This document shows positions 1 through 9,027 of a DNA stretch of 64,000 nt, piece by piece; the first letter of the stretch is position 1, and each line of letters opens with the position of its first letter. Made by a program: the position numbers and the translations under genes. Below the pieces are notes generated by a model. The model made no database searches. It saw only the letters and a program-made list of their open reading frames with translations, and had not been told where the DNA came from. The stretch comes from Lawsonella sp012842085 (lineage in GTDB: Bacteria > Actinomycetota > Actinomycetes > Mycobacteriales > Mycobacteriaceae), in contig DAINXV010000001.1 in NCBI GenBank assembly GCA_036749735.1, forward strand, positions 682,001 through 746,000, given 5' to 3'.

Positions 1-42
1 CAACTACACAACATCCGTATTAACTACAGCTAAGGAGTTATC

Positions 43-1191
43 GTGGCGGATAACAAAATTCGCGTCGCCATTGTAGGCCTCGGCAACTGTGCATCGTCTT
101 TGGTGCAGGGCATCGAGTACTACAAGGACGCTAAGCCAGAAGACACCGTACCGGGCCTTATGCACGTCGTGTTCGGTGGCTACCACATCAACGATATTGA
201 GTGGTCAGCTTGCTTCGACGTGGACAAGACCAAGGTTGGTCTGGACATCAACGAAGCAATGTGGAATGGCCTCAACTGCACCATCAAGTTCAGTGACGTT
301 CCCGAAACTGGCGTCAAAGTACAGCGTGGACCCACCCTTGACGGCTTCGGCAAGTACTACAAGGAAGTTGCCGAAGAATCCACCGCAGACCCCGTCGACG
401 TGGTGCAGGTTCTGAAAGACACCAAAACTGACGTCCTCGTCTCCTACCTCCCGGTGGGCTCTGAAGAAGCAGACAAATACTACGCCCAGTGCTGCATTGA
501 TGCCGGGGTAGCTTTCGTCAACGCGCTGCCGGTCTTCATTGCCTCTGACCCCGAGTGGGCGCAAAAATTCACCGACGCTGGTGTTCCGATCGTGGGTGAC
601 GACATTAAGTCCCAGGTGGGTGCCACCATTACCCACCGCGTCATGGCACGCCTCTTCGAAGAGCGCGGCGTGCGCCTGGACCGCACCTCCCAGCTGAACG
701 TGGGCGGCAACATGGACTTCATGAATATGCTGGAACGCGACCGTTTGGAATCCAAGAAGATCTCCAAGACGCGTGCCGTCACCTCCATCGTGCCGCACCC
801 CATGGCGGACCGTGACGTCCACATCGGACCCTCCGACCATGTCGAGTGGCTAGATGACCGCAAGTGGGCTTACGTCCGCTTGGAAGGCACCACCTTCGGC
901 GACGTGCCCCTGAACCTCGAATACAAGCTGGAAGTGTGGGACTCCCCCAACTCGGCCGGCATCATCATTGACGCCATCCGTGCCGCCAAGCTGGCTTTGG
1001 ATCGCGGCATTGGCGGACCGGTGTGGGCACCCTCCTCCTACTTCATGAAGTCTCCTCCGCGCCAGCTGCCGGATGACCGGGCTCGTCGCGCCGTCGAGGA
1101 CTACATCGAGAAGGGCGAAGAATGGCCCACCGACCTCACTGAGGCTTCCGTGTGGAAGGCTGGCGAATCCCCCGAGGATTGGCGCGCCTAA
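43..1191 (+). CDS. ino1: Inositol-3-phosphate synthase (Ino1)
   Basis: Cytoplasmic NAD-dependent enzyme that turns glucose 6-phosphate into 1D-myo-inositol 3-phosphate, the first step towards phosphatidylinositol, PIMs and mycothiol in actinobacteria. The 382-residue product opens with a Rossmann dinucleotide-binding turn (VAIVGLGNCASS, about residues 8-19) and carries family segments such as LNVGGNMDFMNM and DDIKSQVGAT, which are typical of the short actinobacterial type. The start is GTG at 43, preceded by an AAGGAG ribosome site at a good distance. An earlier gene of the same unit may lie outside the window. A strong hairpin follows the stop. Identification is firm. Confidence 0.95.
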   Translation: MADNKIRVAIVGLGNCASSLVQGIEYYKDAKPEDTVPGLMHVVFGGYHINDIEWSACFDVDKTKVGLDINEAMWNGLNCTIKFSDVPETGVKVQRGPTLDGFGKYYKEVAEESTADPVDVVQVLKDTKTDVLVSYLPVGSEEADKYYAQCCIDAGVAFVNALPVFIASDPEWAQKFTDAGVPIVGDDIKSQVGATITHRVMARLFEERGVRLDRTSQLNVGGNMDFMNMLERDRLESKKISKTRAVTSIVPHPMADRDVHIGPSDHVEWLDDRKWAYVRLEGTTFGDVPLNLEYKLEVWDSPNSAGIIIDAIRAAKLALDRGIGGPVWAPSSYFMKSPPRQLPDDRARRAVEDYIEKGEEWPTDLTEASVWKAGESPEDWRA

Positions 1192-1250
1192 GCATTCGCA
1201 GAGCGATGTACTGTAACGAGACACCGCCGCTATAAGTAAATAACGGATAG

Positions 1251-1292
1251 AGCAGTGGCGAGTAAGTTTGCGCTTACTCGCCACTGCTTTTT
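1251..1292 (+). terminator. Rho-independent terminator of ino1
   Basis: A perfect 16-bp stem (1251-1266 with 1273-1288), a 6-nt loop and a short T run follow the ino1 stop by about 60 bases. Confidence 0.85.
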
Positions 1293-1351
1293 AGGATTTT
1301 GTTATTTATTGGAAGCTCATGGAAACGGAGCTTCTGGACAATGCTGCAAAT

Positions 1352-1389
1352 GCATCAGTGGCCGCCTTTCCGAAGGCGGCCACTGATGC
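1352..1389. terminator. Perfect 17-bp hairpin without a T tract
   Basis: Arms 1352-1368 and 1373-1389 pair perfectly around a TCCG loop. Neither side has a real T run; the minus-strand exit has only TTT. It lies about 115 bases downstream of the convergent gene that stops at 1504, so it may end or stabilise that transcript. Confidence 0.5.
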
Positions 1390-1503
1390 GGGAGTACTGA
1401 TTATTGTGCGCAGTACTTTGTAAGTAACTTCCAGCTTAATGTAACTGCTTTACACTCGCATGTTCTCTTAGCTAATTCTTAGCCAAAACCAGAGTGTTTT
1501 TCA

Positions 1504-2694
1504 TCACTTTTGCGACACAACGAACCACATAATATTGCCATTATTAAGCCGCAGCGCAGTCACTCCGAACTTCGAATGCTTCTCCCTAAATAGGGTGTCA
1601 CCTGCGTTAATATTGCGGAAAACAGTGAATGGATCAATTAGTGTGGGTGTCACAAAAATATGCTGGACGAAAGGACTCCACTGATTTTGTGATTTATGCA
1701 CATTCATCGTTAGTGGCAATTGCGCCATCTCAAAAGCCACCCTTTCGGGGGTAATATTGTCTCTTTCGAGGCGTGCCTGCACTGTTGCGGCAAGCGAATC
1801 AGACCACATCTGTGCACGTACCGACGGGGACACCCCAACAGGTACCCCATGGGCATTAAAGGCTTGTTGCAGCGACACTTGGTAGATCGGTAATAAAACC
1901 GCAGTCTTCACCACATCCAGGGCTGCATTGGCCGTTTGCTGCTCGGGATCCGAGCCATCTTCCTGCTGCCACTGTTGGGCAACATTCACCAGAATTCGGA
2001 GCAAGGCCGTATCCCAGGGCTTGTCGTTAACCCAACCGGCGCGCGGTTCCTCCGTCTTCAGCACCACGACGACCAGGTCGCGCATATTGCCGATGAGGGA
2101 GACGTTGCGGGGAGCTCCCGAAATACCCATGGACACTACTCGCTCCGAGAAGAGACGTTCGCCAAACGACACTCGATCCACCCAGTAGTCGAAGGGGCGA
2201 ACTGGCGAGTTGCGAATAACAAAGGGACGGTAGCAGTACTCCTGCTTAAACAGTCCCCTAGTGGTACGGGTGCGTATCAGGCACTTCCCTTCTTGAGAGT
2301 GCGGGGCTTTGGTTTCCCACAGGTTGCGGCTTTGCCAGTCGCGGAACACTTCCGCAGACACGTGCGCCAACATTTCTGCAATGGGATCCGTGCCCACACG
2401 GTTCACACCAAAAATAGTGCGGCGGTTGTTGATGACGCGCAGCCGGGCGGCCTGCTGGTTCGCTTCGCGATTCCTGTTGGCTTGGTATTCCTCGGCGGTG
2501 ACATCCTTGAATCCCGGCACGTTCTTTAATTGCCGGGCGGCTTGCGCAAGCGAGGAATTGCTCGAAAAGGCGCTTTCAAGAGATTTCGCAGAAGCTACCG
2601 GAGCACCTGCAACAGCGCCAGTTACTACCAGGGTGCCGGAGAGAAGAACGGCAGCCAATTTTTTACTAGCGGTTCGAATAATGCCGTGAGACAT
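1504..2694 (-). CDS. Secreted protein of unknown function
   Basis: I do not recognise a family. The 396-residue product begins with a Sec-type signal peptide (basic start, hydrophobic stretch near residues 12-34, cleavage after an ASA motif), so it is probably exported. The mature part is rich in basic and polar residues, has few cysteines (a pair near the motif GKCLIRTRTTRGLF and EYCYRP could form a disulphide) and shows no membrane helix. An in-frame ATG two codons upstream (2700) sits too close to the AAAGGAG ribosome site; the ATG at 2694 is about 9 bases from it and is preferred. It stands alone, downstream of the trehalose operon terminator and convergent with ino1. Confidence 0.75.
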   Translation of the reverse strand: MSHGIIRTASKKLAAVLLSGTLVVTGAVAGAPVASAKSLESAFSSNSSLAQAARQLKNVPGFKDVTAEEYQANRNREANQQAARLRVINNRRTIFGVNRVGTDPIAEMLAHVSAEVFRDWQSRNLWETKAPHSQEGKCLIRTRTTRGLFKQEYCYRPFVIRNSPVRPFDYWVDRVSFGERLFSERVVSMGISGAPRNVSLIGNMRDLVVVVLKTEEPRAGWVNDKPWDTALLRILVNVAQQWQQEDGSDPEQQTANAALDVVKTAVLLPIYQVSLQQAFNAHGVPVGVSPSVRAQMWSDSLAATVQARLERDNITPERVAFEMAQLPLTMNVHKSQNQWSPFVQHIFVTPTLIDPFTVFRNINAGDTLFREKHSKFGVTALRLNNGNIMWFVVSQK

Positions 2695-2780
2695 TACCAT
2701 CCACTCCTTTCACCATCTCCGTCGGGGAGGGAGCATGATTGTGAATCGTTATGGTTAACACGCTAGCCCAAAATACGTCC

Positions 2781-2825
2781 AAAAAAGTGGCTGGCCGTGT
2801 GGAAAAACTCACACAGCCAGCTACT
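2781..2825 (-). terminator. Terminator of the trehalose import operon
   Basis: A 17-position stem (2786-2802 with 2809-2825), broken only by G-U type pairs, around an AAAAAC loop. On the minus strand it is followed by six T residues. It lies about 55 bases past the last gene of the sug operon. Confidence 0.8.
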
Positions 2826-2881
2826 TCTCTAAAATATTTGCGGATTTTTAGCTAGCTCTCCAAAAGGCTCGCAGATATTTC

Positions 2882-3124
2882 TCAACCGAGCTTTCGCCAT
2901 TTAATAGCCAAAATAATGAAAACTATGCCCGCAACAATAAAAATAATGACGCTGGGCAGAATCCCGCTTCCCCCGCTTTGGAATCCGCCCAACACCACCA
3001 TGGCAAAAGCGAACAGGGCAATCGCCCCAAAGAGGCCCATCCCCATCTCCAGACGTTGACGGGTACCTTGTCGACGGCGACCAGGATCCTTCACCCGTTC
3101 CCGGCGACTAAATTTTTTGGCCAT
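2882..3124 (-). CDS. Small two-helix membrane protein
   Basis: An 80-residue product with a very basic N-terminus (about residues 1-26) followed by two hydrophobic segments (about 29-46 and 55-74) separated by a Gly/Ser-rich turn. It ends in a basic tail, IKWRKLG. The gene starts 19 bases after the sugB stop and is the last gene before the operon terminator, so it is co-transcribed with the trehalose importer. From memory, Corynebacterium trehalose-uptake clusters also contain a small membrane protein gene, but I cannot show orthology here. Function unknown. Confidence 0.7.
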   Translation of the reverse strand: MAKKFSRRERVKDPGRRRQGTRQRLEMGMGLFGAIALFAFAMVVLGGFQSGGSGILPSVIIFIVAGIVFIILAIKWRKLG

Positions 3125-3143
3125 AGTGTTCCGTCAGCCCCTA

Positions 3144-4016
3144 CTATTCTTTGACGCCGCCGGAGGTGAGGCCAGCGATAATCTTGCGCTGGAAAATAAG
3201 CACCATAATAACGAGCGGTACGGTCACTAGGGCACCGGCAGCCATCACGGTGGCGTAGGGATATTCAAAGGCGTTGCCACCCGTGAAGCGGGCGATAGCT
3301 ACCGTCACCGGCTCTGTGCTGACTGTGGAGAGCTGCTGCGCCAACAGGAACTCGTTCCAGGACATGATGAAAGCCAGGATGGCGGTGGTGAAAACAGCGG
3401 GTGCGGCCAGCGGCAGCATGACCTTGCGGAAGGCCTGGCCGCGGGTGCAGCCATCCACTCGCGCTGCCTGCTCCAACTCCCACGGCAATTCATCCACGAA
3501 AGATGTGAGCGTGTAGATGGTGAGCGGCAGTGCGAACGAAATATTGGGGATGATCAGCGCCCAGTAGGAGCCGCGCAACCCAATATCGGTGAAGAGCTGG
3601 AAGAGTGGGGTCACCAGAGCAATGCTGGGGAACATGGAAGCGCCCATAATAACGCCCAACACCACATATTTGCCGCGGAATTCGTAGCGCGACAACGCAT
3701 AGGCCGCAAACACACCCACCGCCACTGCAATCAGTGTGGTGGTGAGCGAAATGATCAGGCTGTTGCCGATGGCGCGCAGGAAGTTGTTCCCGAATTCGGT
3801 GGAGAGTGCTTCCCGGAAGTTGTCCAAAGTGAGGTGGGTCGGGAAGGGCACCGTGGAGAAGGTGAAGTCTTTCTTCCGGAAGGCCGTCACCAGCATCCAG
3901 TAGAAGGGCAGCAAACCCCACAGCATAATGAGCACAGCAGCCACATAGATGGCGATGCTGCCGGCCTTGGGCCGTTTATTCTTGGGGGGCTGGGTGGTTT
4001 TTGTGGAGTCACTCAT
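3144..4016 (-). CDS. sugB: Trehalose ABC transporter permease SugB
   Basis: Inner-membrane permease of the LpqY-SugABC type (MalG/UgpE family). The 290-residue product has about six hydrophobic segments and the cytoplasmic coupling motif EQAARVDGCTRGQAFRKVMLP near residue 195, which docks on the SugC ATPase. The start is ATG at 4016, two bases after the sugA stop, with a GGAGG ribosome site inside the end of sugA. It is the fourth gene of the operon sugC-lpqY-sugA-sugB. Trehalose as substrate is inferred from the gene set and the mycolate context. Other alpha-glucosides are possible. Confidence 0.85.
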   Translation of the reverse strand: MSDSTKTTQPPKNKRPKAGSIAIYVAAVLIMLWGLLPFYWMLVTAFRKKDFTFSTVPFPTHLTLDNFREALSTEFGNNFLRAIGNSLIISLTTTLIAVAVGVFAAYALSRYEFRGKYVVLGVIMGASMFPSIALVTPLFQLFTDIGLRGSYWALIIPNISFALPLTIYTLTSFVDELPWELEQAARVDGCTRGQAFRKVMLPLAAPAVFTTAILAFIMSWNEFLLAQQLSTVSTEPVTVAIARFTGGNAFEYPYATVMAAGALVTVPLVIMVLIFQRKIIAGLTSGGVKE

Positions 4017-4018
4017 GG

Positions 4019-5020
4019 TTACGCCTCCTCCGCTACTTCTTCATCGCGGGGAACTTGGCCCGCCCCGATCCTGGCGCCCAACACCTTCACAAAGAAGAGG
4101 GCAATGGCGAAGATCAGCAGGAAGATCATGGTGGAAAGCGCCGAAGCACTATTCACCTGGTCTTGGCGAATGGCCGCCACCACCAGCTGCGACACGGTGG
4201 CCGTCGGGGAATCCGGGTTGGGTCCCACCATGATGTAGGGCAGGTCGTACATGCGCAGTGCATCCAGCATGCGGAACAGCACCGCCACCACAATGGCTCC
4301 CTTGGCCAGCGGCAGGGTAATGCGGGTGAACCGCTGCCACGCATTGGCACCGTCCACACGCGCCGCCTCATAAAGTTCCTTGGGGATCATTTGCAGGCCG
4401 GCCAAAATAAGTAGCGCCATAAATGGCGTGGTTTTCCACACATCCGCCAAAACAATGGAGAAACGGGCTGCCCACGGATCTGTTGTCCAGGCAATATTCG
4501 TCCCCAGGATACTGTTGACGATGCCTTCCGGTGCGAAGAGGAAGGACCACAGTTTGGCGGTGATGGCAGTGGGGATGGCCCACGGAACCAGCACGGCGGC
4601 GCGCAGCAGGCCACGGCCGCGGAAGTTCTGCGCCATAACCAGCGCCATACCAATACCCAGCACGGTCTCCAGCGCTACCGTCACCACCGTAAAGAAGAGG
4701 GTGTTGCCGAGTGCAGGCCAGAAGTCGTTGGCGATGGTGCCCGGAGGGCAAGCCACCTCTTGGGTGCCGGTGGAGCAGGTTTGGGTGAGCCAGTAGGTGT
4801 AGTTGTCCAGCCCAATGAAGCCACCCGGGTAGAAGAAGCCATTGGATTTGTTGAGGACCGGATCGGAGTTGAAGGAGAGGGCCACGCCGCTGAGCAGCGG
4901 GTAGAGGATAATAACGCCGATCAGGATGAGTGCCGGCGCGAGCAGCAGCACTATTTTTCGCCGGGGGTTGGGCCGTTTGTGCTTCACCACCGGTTCGCGC
5001 TCTTTCACTGCAGTCGTCAT
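4019..5020 (-). CDS. sugA: Trehalose ABC transporter permease SugA
   Basis: Inner-membrane permease partner of SugB (MalF-like). The 333-residue product has a basic cytoplasmic start, about six membrane segments and the EAA-loop motif YEAARVDGANAWQRFTRI near residue 220. The periplasmic loop after the first helix contains two cysteines (TCSTGTQEVACPPG) that could form a disulphide. The start ATG lies two bases past the lpqY stop, with a GGAGAA ribosome site, as expected for a tightly coupled operon. The set imports a disaccharide, most likely trehalose released during mycolate transfer. Confidence 0.85.
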   Translation of the reverse strand: MTTAVKEREPVVKHKRPNPRRKIVLLLAPALILIGVIILYPLLSGVALSFNSDPVLNKSNGFFYPGGFIGLDNYTYWLTQTCSTGTQEVACPPGTIANDFWPALGNTLFFTVVTVALETVLGIGMALVMAQNFRGRGLLRAAVLVPWAIPTAITAKLWSFLFAPEGIVNSILGTNIAWTTDPWAARFSIVLADVWKTTPFMALLILAGLQMIPKELYEAARVDGANAWQRFTRITLPLAKGAIVVAVLFRMLDALRMYDLPYIMVGPNPDSPTATVSQLVVAAIRQDQVNSASALSTMIFLLIFAIALFFVKVLGARIGAGQVPRDEEVAEEA

Positions 5021-5022
5021 TG

Positions 5023-6291
5023 CTAATTCTCCGCAACTTCAATCGCAGTGGTCATATCCTCGGTAGCTTCCACGACAGTCTTATTGCCTTGCAGAGCAGC
5101 GTAGACATTGTCTTGGATGGCTTTCGATATGGCCGGATAGTAGGGGCTGACGGGGCGTGGCACCGCATTCTCCAGCACGCGTTTCAGTGCGGGCAGGTAG
5201 GGGTGGTCCCGAATCAGATCACGGTCGTCGTAGATGCTGGTGAGCACCGGCGGGAAGGAGTTCTCGGCGAAACTCAACTGGTTTTCGCGCTTAGTAATGA
5301 ACTCGATGAAATCCCGGGCGGTGGCTTTATGCTCCGAGTAGACGTTGATCGCATTGTTGTATCCACCGAGGGTGGAGGCACCTATGCGGTCCTTGCCGAC
5401 CAGTGGGGCTACTGCGAACTTGCCCTTCACTTTGGAGTCTTCCGAGTTGGCCGCGTTTTCGTACATGTAGGGCCAGTTGATGGCGTAGAGGGCTTCGCCT
5501 CCCACGAATGCGAGGTTGGTTTGTTCCTCGGTGAAGGCGATGGTGCGTTTCGCAATGACCCCATTCTGGTAGGCGTCCACCATGGCGCGGAGTCCGTCAC
5601 GGGAGGCGCTGGTGTTGACGGTGGGGGTGAAGCCGTCAGCCCCCACAATTTGGCCACCCCAGCCGTTAATAAAGATGGAGGCGTTGACGGTGAGCCCTTC
5701 GTACTGTTTCAGTTGGGTGACCAGGCAGTCGATTTTTTCGCGTTCGGCAATCTTGCAGGAGTCCACCAGTTCCGCCCAGGTGCTGGGTGGCTTTTTGATG
5801 AGGTCCTTGCGGTAGAAGAGGAGCTGCCCGTTGGTGTTTTGGGGGGTGGCGTAGACGGTGCCGGCGTAGGTGGCGGATTCCACAGTGGCGGGCAGCAGTT
5901 TCGTCATGTCCACTGCCATCTCCCCGGTGAGGGGTTGCAGCCAGTGGTGGGCAGCAAAACTGGCGGTGTCGATAACGTCCAGCGCCATCACATCGAATTC
6001 GGCGGAGCGGGCTTGCAGCGCCTGCACGAGGGTGTCGCGCTGCGAGTCGGCCTCACCGGCTAGTTCGTGGAGGGTGACCTGCTCGTTGGGTTTCTGGGCG
6101 TTCCAGCGCTGCACCACGGGGCGGAGTTTCGCAATGTCGTTTTTGCCCATCGCGAAAGTGATGGGGCCGCGATCATTCAGGTGCTGTTGGGCGGCGCGGG
6201 CGGCATCCTCATAAGCACTCTTGGAGCAGCCGGAAACTACGAGCACGGCAGCCATTGCGCCGGCTGCGAGGCTGAGTAGCGGTTTCTTCAT
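5023..6291 (-). CDS. lpqY: Trehalose-binding lipoprotein LpqY
   Basis: Extracellular substrate-binding lipoprotein of the trehalose importer. The 422-residue product has a lipoprotein signal with the lipobox cysteine at residue 22 (VVSGC). Segments such as FDVMALDV, YATPQNTNGQLLFYR and ALYAINWPYMY match the mycobacterial LpqY pattern. The ATG at 6291 overlaps the sugC stop as ATGA and has an AAGGAG site 7 bases upstream. A longer reading frame to 6324 lacks a ribosome site and a proper signal peptide, so I rejected it. In mycobacteria this protein recaptures trehalose shed by Ag85 enzymes. A mycolyltransferase is encoded 4 kb away. Confidence 0.9.
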   Translation of the reverse strand: MKKPLLSLAAGAMAAVLVVSGCSKSAYEDAARAAQQHLNDRGPITFAMGKNDIAKLRPVVQRWNAQKPNEQVTLHELAGEADSQRDTLVQALQARSAEFDVMALDVIDTASFAAHHWLQPLTGEMAVDMTKLLPATVESATYAGTVYATPQNTNGQLLFYRKDLIKKPPSTWAELVDSCKIAEREKIDCLVTQLKQYEGLTVNASIFINGWGGQIVGADGFTPTVNTSASRDGLRAMVDAYQNGVIAKRTIAFTEEQTNLAFVGGEALYAINWPYMYENAANSEDSKVKGKFAVAPLVGKDRIGASTLGGYNNAINVYSEHKATARDFIEFITKRENQLSFAENSFPPVLTSIYDDRDLIRDHPYLPALKRVLENAVPRPVSPYYPAISKAIQDNVYAALQGNKTVVEATEDMTTAIEVAEN

Positions 6292-7463
6292 GACGCAGCT
6301 CCTTCTTCCACAACAGTGTCCCAAAGGGCGCGGCCCTCGTCACCAGTGGAGAAGAAATGGAGGTTGTCTTCGGAAATAAGCACTTGCAGAATGTCACCCC
6401 GGGCAGGCGGGTCCTGCCACTCCACTTTGGTGGTGATGCGCTGTTCCCCAATGGGTTCGCCCTGTGCGGTCACGAAGTGGCCGTGGGCAAAAGCCTCCGA
6501 CCCTAGTTCCTCCACCAGATCCACCAGCAGGTGCACAGGGTATTCGCGCAGCGCGCGGCTTTCTGTGCCATCTTCGGGAGTGAGGGCATGGTCGGCTTTG
6601 TCGGCGCGGGTGACGCGTTCCGGACGGAAGCCCACCTGCACGCTGCTGCCGTCCACCCCTGCGGGGAATTCGCCCGGCAGCGGTATTTGGGTGTCACCCA
6701 GTTGGGCCACCCCATCCACTACGGGGGCGGAAATAATGTTCATGGCGGGGGAACCGATGAATCCGGCAACGAAGGCGTTGGCGGGATGGTCGTAGAGGCG
6801 CCGCGGGGTGTCCACCTGCTGCAGGACACCGTCTTTCAGCACCGCCACCCGGTCGCCCATGGTCATGGCTTCCACCTGGTCGTGGGTGACGTAGACGGTG
6901 GTGACTCCCAGGTTGCGTTGCAGTTCGGCAATCTGGGCGCGGGTTTGCACACGCAGTCGGGCATCCAGGTTGGAGAGGGGTTCGTCCATCAAGAAGACAC
7001 GCGGTTTGCGGACAATGGCGCGGCCCATGGCGACGCGTTGCCGTTGGCCACCGGAGAGTGCCTTCGGTTTGCGGTCCAGGTATTCGGTGAGGTCCAGAAG
7101 TGCGGCCGCTTCCTCCACCCGCTGGCGGATTTCCGCCTTGTCTTTCTTGGCGAGTTTGAGGGCGAAGCCCATGTTCTCAGCCACCGTCATGTGCGGGTAG
7201 AGGGCGTAGTTCTGGAACACCATGGCAATGTCCCGATCTTTGGGATCCATCATCGTGACGTCCTCATCACCGATGAAGATGCGTCCCGAATCAACAAATT
7301 CAAGGCCCGCCAACATGCGCAGGGTGGTTGATTTACCACAACCCGACGGCCCCACTAGAACCAGGAATTCTCCGTCCGCAATGTGCAGATCCAGGGAGTC
7401 AACACTCGGCTCAATGGCGTCCGGGTAAATGCACGTGGCGCAATCAAACGTCACAGATGCCAT
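6288..7463 (-). CDS. sugC: Trehalose ABC transporter ATPase SugC
   Basis: Cytoplasmic ATPase of the MalK/UgpC/SugC class. The 391-residue product shows Walker A GPSGCGKST (about 38-46), the ABC signature LSGGQRQRVAMG near 135, Walker B VFLMDEP near 157, the H-loop YVTHDQ, and a C-terminal regulatory OB-fold region (GFRPERV) typical of sugar importers. It is the first gene of the minus-strand operon; the stop overlaps lpqY. In M. tuberculosis sugC is last, whereas here it leads, as I remember for the corynebacterial tus locus. The upstream gap 7464-7703 must hold the promoter, but I could not fix its boxes. Confidence 0.9.
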   Translation of the reverse strand: MASVTFDCATCIYPDAIEPSVDSLDLHIADGEFLVLVGPSGCGKSTTLRMLAGLEFVDSGRIFIGDEDVTMMDPKDRDIAMVFQNYALYPHMTVAENMGFALKLAKKDKAEIRQRVEEAAALLDLTEYLDRKPKALSGGQRQRVAMGRAIVRKPRVFLMDEPLSNLDARLRVQTRAQIAELQRNLGVTTVYVTHDQVEAMTMGDRVAVLKDGVLQQVDTPRRLYDHPANAFVAGFIGSPAMNIISAPVVDGVAQLGDTQIPLPGEFPAGVDGSSVQVGFRPERVTRADKADHALTPEDGTESRALREYPVHLLVDLVEELGSEAFAHGHFVTAQGEPIGEQRITTKVEWQDPPARGDILQVLISEDNLHFFSTGDEGRALWDTVVEEGAAS

Positions 7464-7703
7464 GAAATTAAATCCTCTCCCGGGCGGCGCGAGCGCCCGT
7501 GGCAGCCCCGGAGGGCATAGTCCCTTCTAGTCTAGAAAAGACTTTGGCCGTTCACACAGTAAATCGATGATTAAGAACCAATTCGTTATATACCGTATTC
7601 AGGTTGTTATCAGGATGCGAATAAGGCCATACAATGTTAAATCAACTGCCAGGGTTCCGCTGTTACCCTCCCAGCGGCAACTTTCCCCTGGGTGACAGTA
7701 CTT

Positions 7704-8837
7704 TTAAGCCACAATACCAAGCGTTTCCAGCAGGTCAGTGGGGTTGTCAACCACAATCAAATTTTCGCGCAGTTGCCGATCCAGGGTGCCAACTTCCACA
7801 AACTCATCCAACGCTTGCAATAGGGTGTCCCAATAACCGTTGGTGTTGTAGAAAACAACAGGTTTGGCGTGCATCCCTAAATACTGCTGCGACCACACCT
7901 CAAAAATTTCTTCCAGGGTGCCCACCCCACCCGGCAGCGCAATGAAACAATCCGCCAGTTCCGCCATCCGCGCTTTGCGGGTGGCCATGGTGTCGACCCT
8001 TTCCAGCCGCGTGAGCTCCAGGTGCTCCACCTCATGCCCATCGAAATGCTCAGGAATAATGCCGTAAACACTCGCTCCGGTTTCCAGCGCGGCGTCCGCC
8101 ACAATCCCCATCAGTCCACAGTTCCCGCCGCCATAAACAATGGAGTGTCCAGCCTGGCCCAGTGCCTCCCCTAATTCGTCAGCCGCTGCCGTATAAACCG
8201 GATTGTCGGGGGTGCGGGAGGCCGTGTAGCAGGCGAATGTCCAGTGCGGGCTGTGCGTGTAGATAACGCCAGCAGCCTCCAGTTTCTCCACCGCCTCTAG
8301 GCCTGACTCCACGGTGACCGGACGCGTAAGATCCCGGAACAACTTGACGATGAAGCCATTCTGAACCGCATCCAGGGAAGTGGCCGCAACACAATGCGAA
8401 AGCGCCAAACCCACCACATCCACTTGGGTGATCTCGTGGTTGCGCAGAATCTGCACCAGGCTCTCCCCCTCCTGGTTCACCCCATCGAAGCCGGAGTAGG
8501 AGGCTGCGTATTGGCCTTTGAGAAGTTTCTGATACGGCAGTCCCGGATGGTTTTCCTGCATCTGGGCGAGCGCCTCCACTATCCGGGGATGCAGTTCCGC
8601 GTTGGTGCTGCCCGCTACCCCATGGGCCGGCCAGGTGTCCACATAGTCGGGTTCGGTGGAGAAGTGGTCGCCCGGCGCAATATGCCAGTCTTGGGTGGTG
8701 ACGATGAGGTCATAGTCGTCGGCGTGCGTGCGGAGGAGGTCGGCGATCCGGTCGGCAACGTCATGGCCTCCTGGCACACCGAGTTCGCCTCCCGAGCAGA
8801 AGGTGAGCTGTACATCGACGATAATGAGTGCCCGCAT
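7704..8837 (-). CDS. Nicotinamidase-LOG nucleosidase fusion
   Basis: One 377-residue protein with two enzyme domains. Residues 1-195 are a nicotinamidase/isochorismatase fold with the triad Asp8, Lys107 and Cys149 (SHCVAAT) and metal ligands Asp50, His52, His58 and His72 in PncA spacing; this domain would turn nicotinamide into nicotinate. Residues 198-377 are a LOG-family (lysine decarboxylase-like) domain with GGGNCGLMG (236-244) and PGGVGTLEE (302-310), a fold that removes a base from nucleoside 5'-monophosphates. The frame is continuous through the junction and the start has an AAGGAC site, so the fusion looks genuine. Whether the LOG part uses NMN or another nucleotide is unknown. Confidence 0.85.
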   Translation of the reverse strand: MRALIIVDVQLTFCSGGELGVPGGHDVADRIADLLRTHADDYDLIVTTQDWHIAPGDHFSTEPDYVDTWPAHGVAGSTNAELHPRIVEALAQMQENHPGLPYQKLLKGQYAASYSGFDGVNQEGESLVQILRNHEITQVDVVGLALSHCVAATSLDAVQNGFIVKLFRDLTRPVTVESGLEAVEKLEAAGVIYTHSPHWTFACYTASRTPDNPVYTAAADELGEALGQAGHSIVYGGGNCGLMGIVADAALETGASVYGIIPEHFDGHEVEHLELTRLERVDTMATRKARMAELADCFIALPGGVGTLEEIFEVWSQQYLGMHAKPVVFYNTNGYWDTLLQALDEFVEVGTLDRQLRENLIVVDNPTDLLETLGIVA

Positions 8838-8960
8838 GCGGCTGTCCTTCCCTGGGCGTTGGTGCCCTGGCTATTCACGTATGGGGGTGACGGGGTTGTA
8901 GGTGAGGGGTAATGGGTAGGTGGGTTTTAAGGTGCGCGGTTTTAACTTGGTCTTTTAGCA

Positions 8961-8994
8961 TAAAACACCCCGGAGCTTTAGTCGCCCCAGGGTG
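8961..8994 (-). terminator. Probable terminator of the 43-residue ORF
   Basis: Arms at 8966-8973 and 8987-8994 pair with one mismatch. On the minus strand the hairpin runs into TGTTTTATG. It lies 34 bases beyond the stop of the small gene at 9028. Confidence 0.55.
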
Positions 8995-9027
8995 CCAATT
9001 GTCTACAACAAGAGTGCTGCAGGGAGG

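Larger units (their letters stand above)
1192..1503. other. Intergenic region with two hairpins
   Basis: No gene is visible in this 312-base gap between ino1 and the convergent secreted-protein gene. It holds the ino1 terminator and a second perfect hairpin at 1352-1389. The remaining sequence shows nothing recognisable. Confidence 0.6.
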
